NCBI GenBank assembly: GCA_945877525.1
Contig: CAMDVP010000005.1
Coordinates: 1-30,857 of the forward strand
Direction: 5' to 3'
Length of the DNA stretch: 30,857 bases
Source of the DNA: an uncultured Clostridia bacterium
GTDB lineage: Bacteria > Bacillota > Clostridia > Christensenellales > Aristaeellaceae
A program made the position numbers and the translations under genes. Shown here one piece after another: positions 15,682 through 21,616 of the stretch (positions are counted from its first letter, which is position 1; every line of letters begins with the position of its first letter). The notes beneath the pieces are model-generated. The model saw only the letters and a list, made by a program, of their open reading frames with translations. It made no database searches and was not told the DNA's origin.

Positions 15682-16677
15682 ATGTCCAGCATTCAGCTTG
15701 GTTCTGTCACGATTTACACCTATGGGCTTGCTCTTGCCCTTGCCTGCGCTGCGGCGCTGCTTTGGATGAGCCTGTCTGCCCGAAAAAACGCGATTCCTGC
15801 CAGGGCTGTCAGCACCTTCGCTGTCATCGCGCTGCCCCTGGGCGTGCTTTGTTCCCGGGCGGGCTGGTGCCTGGCACGCCTGGACTGGGTTTCCCAGCAG
15901 GAGCATTTCTTTTTCCAGTTTCAGCGCGGCGGCGGCATGCTCTATGGCGCGCTGCTTGGTGTGCTGCTTGCGCTGTGGGTGACTGCGCGCATTCAGAAGC
16001 TTCCCTTCGCCAGGCTTGCTGACCTGACCGCCGCTCCCGGATTGCTGGTGATCGCGATCGGGCGTCTTGCGGAAGGGCTTGTTGGCGAGGGATACGGGCG
16101 GAATGTCTATGAGTGGTTTGATCCCTGGGGCGAACAGAGCCTGATTGCCTGGGAAGATCCAAGCCCTTTGTTCCGTTTCCCCTTTGCGGTTCCCGACCAC
16201 TATGAGGAATACAATTTCGCCATCTTTGTGCTGGAAGCGTTTGCGGCCATCCTGATGCTGGTGCTGGTGCTTTGCAGCCGCCGCAGGAAGGCGGGCGCGA
16301 AAGCCGTGCTGGCGCTGCTGCTCTACGCATCCATGCAGGCTGTGTTCGAGAGCATGCGCCAGGACTCCGTGCTGCGCTTCGGCTTTGTTCGGGTAAATCA
16401 GCTGCTGAGCGGCGTGCTGGTGCTGATTCTGCTGATTATCTGCATGCGCGGCGCCGGAAAGCTGAAACCCGTGCAGCGGACGATGCCTTTTGTTGAGCTG
16501 ATTGTCTGCTGCGGCATCATTATGGCGATGGAATTCGCCCTGGAGAAGAAGATTGATTTCCTTACCTGGATGCGGATGGATGTATGCTATATGGTGATGG
16601 CCCTCGGCGCGCTGGGATTGATCTTCACGGTTCTCCCGCTCTGGCGCAAAGCCTTCCCGACCATCAAGGAATCATGA
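15682..16677 (+). CDS. Lgt-like polytopic membrane protein, copy 2
   Basis: A 331-residue multi-span membrane protein. The ribosome binding site decides the start: GGAGGA (15667-15672) abuts an ATG at 15673 but is optimally spaced from the ATG at 15682, giving MSSIQLGSVTIYTYGLALAL, which resembles the usual Lgt N-terminus. Lgt-like parts are GGGMLYGALLGVLLAL (SFHGGLLG loop, His replaced by Tyr), GRLAEGLVGEGYG (R128 and E136 at the canonical spacing of GRxGNFxNxE, both Asn changed), and FESMRQDSVLRFG...RVNQLLS, which follows the Lgt C-terminal ExxR...SQxLS pattern closely. It is closer to true Lgt than copy 1 but still lacks the loop His. It pairs with the NAGPA gene directly upstream, as copy 1 does, and ends the operon. 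Confidence 0.78.
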   Translation: MSSIQLGSVTIYTYGLALALACAAALLWMSLSARKNAIPARAVSTFAVIALPLGVLCSRAGWCLARLDWVSQQEHFFFQFQRGGGMLYGALLGVLLALWVTARIQKLPFARLADLTAAPGLLVIAIGRLAEGLVGEGYGRNVYEWFDPWGEQSLIAWEDPSPLFRFPFAVPDHYEEYNFAIFVLEAFAAILMLVLVLCSRRRKAGAKAVLALLLYASMQAVFESMRQDSVLRFGFVRVNQLLSGVLVLILLIICMRGAGKLKPVQRTMPFVELIVCCGIIMAMEFALEKKIDFLTWMRMDVCYMVMALGALGLIFTVLPLWRKAFPTIKES

Positions 16678-16696
16678 TTGGGCTGAAAAGCCGGAC

Positions 16697-16736
16697 AAAG
16701 GAATCCGTTGCTTGGAGAAAGCAACGGATTCCTTTT
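16697..16736 (+). terminator. Strong terminator between convergent genes
   Basis: A perfect 17-bp stem (16697-16713 with 16719-16735), a GGAGA loop and TTTT (16733-16736) follow the second Lgt-like gene by 19 bases. It also lies 11 bases beyond the minus-strand kinase stop, so it may serve both directions, though the minus-strand T-run is only three bases. Confidence 0.93.
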
Positions 16737-16747
16737 GTGATATCAGG

Positions 16748-18226
16748 CTATGACCGGGAGGAACGCTTTTCGGGCAGGAGGCGGAGCATGAAGGAGAAGC
16801 AGGTCAGCACCTCGCCGTTCTCTATTTCCTCATCCACCCAAATGCGGCCATGAAACAGGCTAATGACGTTTTTGCACAGGGAAAGCCCAAGCCCCCAGTT
16901 CTGCCCTGTTTTCTTGGTGGTGAAGAAGGGGTCGAAAATCTGCTCCCGCAGCTCGTGGGGAATCCGCGGGCCGTTGTTCAGAATGGACACGGTGACATAG
17001 TGATGGGCCAGGCTCATGCGCAGGATCAGCCGCGGCGGCTGCTGGCTGGAAAGCTGGGCCTCCAGGGCGTTGGTCAGCAGGCAGCTGACGGTTTCCCGAA
17101 GCTGATCCTCGCAGGCCATGACCATGGCCTGTCCGTGGGCAATGCGAAGCTCCACGGGCACGTTTTCCCTGGCGATGAAGGCGGCGACGGTGTCTTCGAT
17201 AAGGGCGCGCAGATTCACCGGTTCAAAGGTGATTTTATGCTGGCGCATGGTGTTCCGAACAGCGCTGAGATGCTCGTTGATTTCATCGTTGCGCTGCATG
17301 ATAAAGGCAATATCAGGCTTCAGGGCATCGTCAGCCTTCATGGACAAAAGGCGCAGCTCAGCCTGCTGGGAAAGGATTTCATTTTTCAGATAATGGCAGA
17401 AGGCGCGGGTGACGGTTTCGGAGACGGTCACCTTGCTGCGGAAGGAGCTGATGCTCCGGCGGCGGGTTGAGGTGGAATACAGCTGCACGCAGACGCACAG
17501 GAGAAACCCGACCATGACCGCCGTGAATACCGTGGGGACAAGGCTGTTGAGGGCCGTGGGCTTGCCGACGGGCAGCGATTCAAAATGAATATACCCCGCC
17601 ACCCGGGACATCCACAGCGGCTGAATGGGCATCCACCCGTACAGGTAAACGAAAAGCACGCTGATGCACAGGTGCAGCGCCGCGGTGAGGCTGATGGAGG
17701 TGCGCGCTTTGGGCGGCGTGAGGAATACGGAGACGATGGTCAGGACACAGCCCAGCAAGATGCACAGGCTGTTGAATACCCGGAGGAACATGGTCAGATA
17801 CCGGTAAAAGGCGCGGAACAGCCGAACGTTTTCAAAGGGTCCCGTGCCGTTCATGTACAGGCTGACAAGCACCTGGGGATCCAGAAGCGTTACCTGGAGA
17901 AGAAATACGGCCAGCATCACGGCGGTCACGCATCTGCGCCACGCATTGGGCAGAAGATCGGATACCAGCATGCTGAAAAAGGCGTGAAACAGGCAGAACA
18001 GCGCATAGGAACCGTTCAGCCCGCGCCAGAGGGCAACGGTGCCGATGGGCAGCTGCTCCATGGTGCGGCGGATGGATGCGTCCACGCCGAAGAAAGAGTA
18101 GACCAGGTTATAGCCGTTAAAATCCTTGGCCATATAGACCAGCACGCAGAAGGTGAGGGCCATAAAGCTCAAACACAGGCCGGTGGAAACAAGGATAAAG
18201 AGCAGGTTGTGCCGGCGCTGAAGCAT
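16748..18226 (-). CDS. Membrane sensor histidine kinase
   Basis: A 492-residue two-component sensor. The ATG at 18226 (minus strand) follows AAAGGAGGG (18242-18234) at 7 bases; an upstream in-frame ATG at 18325 lacks a site. The N-terminal half has about six membrane spans and no recognised sensor domain. The cytoplasmic part has the phosphoacceptor H278 in FCHYLKNE, the N box TNALEA, a G1 variant NNGPRIP, the F box FDPFFTTKKTG and the G2 box GLGLSLCK. It is transcribed away from the sugar transporter operon; the LuxR-type regulator at 24285 in that operon is its likely partner, with the genes separated by about 6 kb. The signal is probably the imported sugar, possibly via the transporter, by analogy with other split carbohydrate two-component loci (inference). 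Confidence 0.9.
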   Translation of the reverse strand: MLQRRHNLLFILVSTGLCLSFMALTFCVLVYMAKDFNGYNLVYSFFGVDASIRRTMEQLPIGTVALWRGLNGSYALFCLFHAFFSMLVSDLLPNAWRRCVTAVMLAVFLLQVTLLDPQVLVSLYMNGTGPFENVRLFRAFYRYLTMFLRVFNSLCILLGCVLTIVSVFLTPPKARTSISLTAALHLCISVLFVYLYGWMPIQPLWMSRVAGYIHFESLPVGKPTALNSLVPTVFTAVMVGFLLCVCVQLYSTSTRRRSISSFRSKVTVSETVTRAFCHYLKNEILSQQAELRLLSMKADDALKPDIAFIMQRNDEINEHLSAVRNTMRQHKITFEPVNLRALIEDTVAAFIARENVPVELRIAHGQAMVMACEDQLRETVSCLLTNALEAQLSSQQPPRLILRMSLAHHYVTVSILNNGPRIPHELREQIFDPFFTTKKTGQNWGLGLSLCKNVISLFHGRIWVDEEIENGEVLTCFSFMLRLLPEKRSSRS

Positions 18227-18259
18227 GGGCGCGCCCTCCTTTCCGGGTGAACTTTTTTC

Positions 18260-18265
18260 ATTATA
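18260..18265 (-). promoter_or_regulatory. Extended -10 promoter of the sensor kinase gene
   Basis: On the minus strand TATGCTATAAT contains TATAAT (18265-18260) with the TGn extension; no good -35 is seen at 16-18 bp. The ATG is 34 bases downstream. Confidence 0.65.
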
Positions 18266-18331
18266 GCATATGCGCCGCCGCTCTTTGGCGTCGAAGGGTA
18301 AAAAGAAAGGATGATTTTTTCTCAACCCATG

Positions 18332-18368
18332 GTGGAAAAACGGAGAAATTGGTCAAAATTGTTCCACC
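18332..18368. promoter_or_regulatory. Inverted repeat abutting the transporter promoter, candidate regulator site
   Basis: GGTGGAA (18332-18338) and TTCCACC (18362-18368) form a perfect 7-bp inverted repeat with half-sites 30 bp apart, about three DNA turns. The right half touches the -35 box at 18369. The position suits an activator or repressor such as the response regulator encoded at 24285; binding is inferred from position and symmetry only. Confidence 0.5.
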
Positions 18369-18396
18369 TTGTCAATCTGCATGGGCGTGTTATACT
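18369..18396 (+). promoter_or_regulatory. Promoter of the sugar transporter operon
   Basis: TTGTCA (18369-18374), a 16-bp spacer and TATACT (18391-18396) preceded by TGT, an extended -10. The transcript would start near 18403, about 70 bases before the binding-protein gene. Confidence 0.75.
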
Positions 18397-18474
18397 GAAC
18401 TCAACAGGGGTGGTTCGGACATGTGGATGAACCGGACGCCCGAAAAACACCCTGGAAAAGCAAAGGAGGTACCC

Positions 18475-19737
18475 ATGATGAGGAACAAACGGATCGCGGC
18501 GCTGGTGATGGCGCTGGTGCTGATGCTGACGGCCCTGCCCATGGCGGGCCTGGCGGAAGGCACGGACAAGGTGAAGCTGTACTACTACGGCTGGACCGAT
18601 GAGGAAAGCTACATGACCGCGCTGATCAACCTGTTCAACGAGCAGAACGCGGACATCGAAGTGATTCCCAGCTTTGTGAACCATGACGACCACAACCAGA
18701 AGGTGGTCGTGATGGTGTCCGGCAATGCGGACAACTTTGACCTGGTGAGCGTGGACAGCCTGGCCAACGTGATCAACCTGGCCAACCTGGGCGGCCTGAT
18801 GCCCCTGAAGGATCGCATCGACGCCTCCGGCATCGACATGAGCGCTTATGGCCCCATCATCAAGGAAACGGTGTACAACGACGAATACTACGGCTTGCCC
18901 TACCGCAGCTCGCTGTATTCCCTGTACTACAACAAGGATCTGTTCGACAAGAAGGGCCTGCCCTATCCCGAGAAGATTACCTGGGACGAGTACCTGGAGC
19001 TGTCCCGCCAGCTGACCTATGAAGAGGATGGCGTGCAGTACTGGGGCGGCTTTATTCCGGACTGGCTCAGCTGCCCGCTGTCTATGTATCAGAAGAATTC
19101 CAACCTGCTGGACGACGACATGACCGCCCTGACCGAGTGGATGACCATCCTGAACACCGCCATCAATGTGGACAAGTCCCACATGACCTTCCAGCAGCAG
19201 ACTGCCGAGAGCATCGACTGGCTGAAGTTCTTCTGCACCGGCACCACCGGCATGCTGCTCAACGGCGAATGGACCATCTCCATGTTCAAGGATTATGAGG
19301 CCCAGGGCATTGACGTGCCCAACTGGGACGTGACCTACCTGCCCTGCTATGACACCAACAGCGATGTGGTCAGCGCGGGTGGCCTGAGCACCTTCATCGC
19401 GGTGGGCGCCAACACCAAGTATCCCGAGGAAGCCTTCCGGTTTGTGCAGTTCATGGCCAGCGAGGAAGCGTCGGTTTATCTGGCCGGCCAGGGCGTGCTG
19501 CCTGCCTATTCCTCCGATGCGGTCAAGGCGTCCTTTGCGGAGGCTGCCGGTGTGGCGGGCGCTTCGACCCTGCTGAGCACCACCATCTCCCTGGAAGCGC
19601 CCAATGTGAGCGGCTATTCCGCCCTGAGCGCCGCTTATCAGGAAGAAAAGCAGCTGTACATCACCGAGCAGGAATCCCTGGAAGAGTTCATCCAGAACGT
19701 GACTGACCGCAGGGAAGAAATCCTGTCCGACTATTGA
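18475..19737 (+). CDS. ABC transporter sugar-binding protein (family 1)
   Basis: A 420-residue extracellular solute-binding protein of the MalE/oligosaccharide type. AAAGGAGGT at 18462-18470 precedes two adjacent ATGs (18475 and 18478); either may be used. Family features include the N-terminal strand KVKLYYYGWTDEESY, the hinge region YYGLPYRSSLYSLYYNKDLF, KITWDEYLE, and a C-terminal segment (GLSTFIAVGANTKYPEEAFRFVQFMAS) typical of these proteins. The signal peptide ends AGLAE (cleavage after residue 27) with no lipobox Cys, so the protein lacks the usual lipid anchor of Gram-positive binding proteins. It leads the operon and is followed by both permeases. Neighbouring GH35 and GH5 enzymes, and GH74/GH31 nearby, suggest that it binds beta-glucan or xyloglucan oligosaccharides. 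Confidence 0.93.
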   Translation: MMRNKRIAALVMALVLMLTALPMAGLAEGTDKVKLYYYGWTDEESYMTALINLFNEQNADIEVIPSFVNHDDHNQKVVVMVSGNADNFDLVSVDSLANVINLANLGGLMPLKDRIDASGIDMSAYGPIIKETVYNDEYYGLPYRSSLYSLYYNKDLFDKKGLPYPEKITWDEYLELSRQLTYEEDGVQYWGGFIPDWLSCPLSMYQKNSNLLDDDMTALTEWMTILNTAINVDKSHMTFQQQTAESIDWLKFFCTGTTGMLLNGEWTISMFKDYEAQGIDVPNWDVTYLPCYDTNSDVVSAGGLSTFIAVGANTKYPEEAFRFVQFMASEEASVYLAGQGVLPAYSSDAVKASFAEAAGVAGASTLLSTTISLEAPNVSGYSALSAAYQEEKQLYITEQESLEEFIQNVTDRREEILSDY

Positions 19738-19773
19738 TGCCGTTCCTGTTCCGTAAACCCTGACACATCATCC

Positions 19774-19817
19774 GCAGCGCCGCCGGGCGGTCCTCAGGGC
19801 CTGCCTGACGGCGCTGC
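19774..19817 (+). other. Intercistronic hairpin between binding protein and permease
   Basis: GCAGCGCCG (19774-19782) pairs perfectly with CGGCGCTGC (19809-19817), with further GC-rich pairing possible inside and no T-run after it. Hairpins here in sugar ABC operons commonly raise the amount of binding protein over permease by protecting the upstream message or partly stopping transcription; that role is inferred. Confidence 0.6.
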
Positions 19818-19836
19818 TTGGCAGAGGGGAAAATCA

Positions 19837-20727
19837 ATGAAGCGTCTGTCGTATTACCGCCGGGAGCAAATCGAGGGCCTGATGTTCATCATGCCGGCGC
19901 TGGTGCTGTTTCTGGTGTTTTTGGCCTATCCCATGGTGTATGGACTGCTGCTGAGCTTTACCAACAACCGCAACGCCAACGCGGCCCTGAACTTCACAGG
20001 GCTGAGCAACTATATCCGCCTTTTTACCAAGGACAGCTATTTTCAGGTATCGCTGCGCAACAGCCTGGTATACGCGCTGACATTTTCCCCGGCGGTGCTG
20101 ATCGCCGCGCTGCTGGTGGCGCTGTTGCTGAACGCGAAAATCAAGGGCTCCCATGCCCTGCGTGTGGTGTGCTTTCTGCCTTATCTGACTTCCATGGTGG
20201 CTGTTGCAACCGTGTGGAACATCCTCCTTGCGCCCAACGGGCCCGTGAACGCCATCCTTCGCGCAATCGGGGTGAGCAATCCCCCCGGCTGGCTGATGGA
20301 CAAGGACTGGGCGCTGTTCTCCGTCACCATGGTGGCGGTGTGGAAAAACTTTGGTTATTACATGATTATTCTCCTGGCCGGACTGCAGGGCATCCCGAAC
20401 TATCTGTACGAATCAGCAAGGATTGACGGGGCTACCAGCGCCAAGTGCTTCCGCTATGTGACATTGCCCATGCTGACCCCTACGATTTTTCTGTGCCTGA
20501 TTACTATTATTATCGCGGCTTTCCAGGAGTTTGACATTATCAATATTATGACCCAGGGCGGCCCCGGCCGTGCCACCAACATGCTGGTGTACCGCATTTA
20601 TGTCGAGGGCTTTACCAACATGAAGATGGGCTATGCCTCGGCCATCGCGTATACGCTGTTTGCCATCATCATGGTGATTACGCTGATTCAGTTCAGGCTT
20701 CAGAAGGTGTGGGTGAATTATGACTGA
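19837..20727 (+). CDS. ABC sugar transporter permease, MalF/UgpA type
   Basis: A 296-residue inner-membrane protein with six predicted spans, starting at ATG 19837 behind AGAGGGGA (19823-19830). The N-terminus (EGLMFIMPALVLFLVF) is characteristic of the first permease of CUT1 sugar transporters, and the cytoplasmic EAA loop that contacts the ATPase begins at residue 192 (ESARIDGATSAKCF). It would form the channel with the next gene product and receive sugar from the upstream binding protein. There are 99 bases between the binding-protein stop and this start, containing a hairpin; its own stop overlaps the start of the second permease by 8 bases, so the two are translated together. Substrate cannot be read from the sequence. 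Confidence 0.95.
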   Translation: MKRLSYYRREQIEGLMFIMPALVLFLVFLAYPMVYGLLLSFTNNRNANAALNFTGLSNYIRLFTKDSYFQVSLRNSLVYALTFSPAVLIAALLVALLLNAKIKGSHALRVVCFLPYLTSMVAVATVWNILLAPNGPVNAILRAIGVSNPPGWLMDKDWALFSVTMVAVWKNFGYYMIILLAGLQGIPNYLYESARIDGATSAKCFRYVTLPMLTPTIFLCLITIIIAAFQEFDIINIMTQGGPGRATNMLVYRIYVEGFTNMKMGYASAIAYTLFAIIMVITLIQFRLQKVWVNYD

Positions 20728-21586
20728 AAACAGAATGGGCCGTCTTTCCGCGCGCCGCCTGAGCCCGGCGCGGGTGATTCGGATCACGCTGATGACGGTG
20801 GCTTTTCTGGCGCTGTTTTTCATCATGGCATTTCCGTTCTTCTACATGCTGACTTCTTCGCTCAAGCATGATGCGGATGTGTTTACCAAATCGGTATTTT
20901 ACATTCCCAATCCGCCAGTGTGGAGCAATTATGTCCGCGTGTGGACGGAAATTGACTTTATGCAGTACTACCTGAACACCATCAAGGTGACGATTCTGGC
21001 AACGGCGGCTCAGCTGGTGATTTCCGCGCTGGCGGCCTACGCCTTTGCCAAAATGAGAATTCCCGCGAAGAATTTCTTCTTCGGGCTGTTTATCGCCACC
21101 ATGATGGTACCCTGGACGGCCATCATGATTCCGCAGTTTGTGGTGGTTACCAAGATGCACCTGTATGATACCCATGCGGCGCTGATTCTGCTGCAGTGCT
21201 TCAGTGCATTCGGCATCTTCCTGCTCAGGCAGTTCTTTATGGGCATTCCCAACGAGCTGTGTGAGGCAGCCACCATTGACGGCTGCGGACATTTGCGGAT
21301 TTTTACCAGAATCATGCTGCCGCTATCCCACTCGGCGGTGTCCGCGCTGGTCATCTTCTCCTTTATCAAGGTCTGGAACGACTATATGGCGCCCCTGATT
21401 TACCTGCAAACGCCGTCCAAGCGCACGGTTCAGCTGGGACTATCGCTGTTCCGCTCCCAGTATTCCATGGAATACGGCCTGGTCATGGCGGGAACGGTGT
21501 GCGCGCTTTTGCCGATGATTCTACTATATATGCTCTGTGAAAAACAGATTACCGAGGGCATTGCCTTCTCAGGAATGAAAAACTGA
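20720..21586 (+). CDS. ABC sugar transporter permease, MalG/UgpE type
   Basis: A 288-residue inner-membrane protein, second half of the CUT1 channel. It starts at ATG 20720 inside the end of the first permease gene. The spans begin at FLALFFIMAFPFFYMLTSS, then the typical FVPN-like YIPNPPVWSNYVRVW segment; the EAA loop starts near residue 182 (EAATIDGCGHLRIF), and the C-terminus (EKQITEGIAFSGMKN) is the standard end for this family (KGLTAGAVKG-like). No ATP-binding subunit follows; Gram-positive CUT1 systems often share one ATPase such as MsmK encoded elsewhere. The GH35 gene begins 30 bases downstream. Confidence 0.95.
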   Translation: MTENRMGRLSARRLSPARVIRITLMTVAFLALFFIMAFPFFYMLTSSLKHDADVFTKSVFYIPNPPVWSNYVRVWTEIDFMQYYLNTIKVTILATAAQLVISALAAYAFAKMRIPAKNFFFGLFIATMMVPWTAIMIPQFVVVTKMHLYDTHAALILLQCFSAFGIFLLRQFFMGIPNELCEAATIDGCGHLRIFTRIMLPLSHSAVSALVIFSFIKVWNDYMAPLIYLQTPSKRTVQLGLSLFRSQYSMEYGLVMAGTVCALLPMILLYMLCEKQITEGIAFSGMKN

Positions 21587-21616
21587 TTCCCTCCGGGAAA
21601 AAGGAGTCGAAGACCT

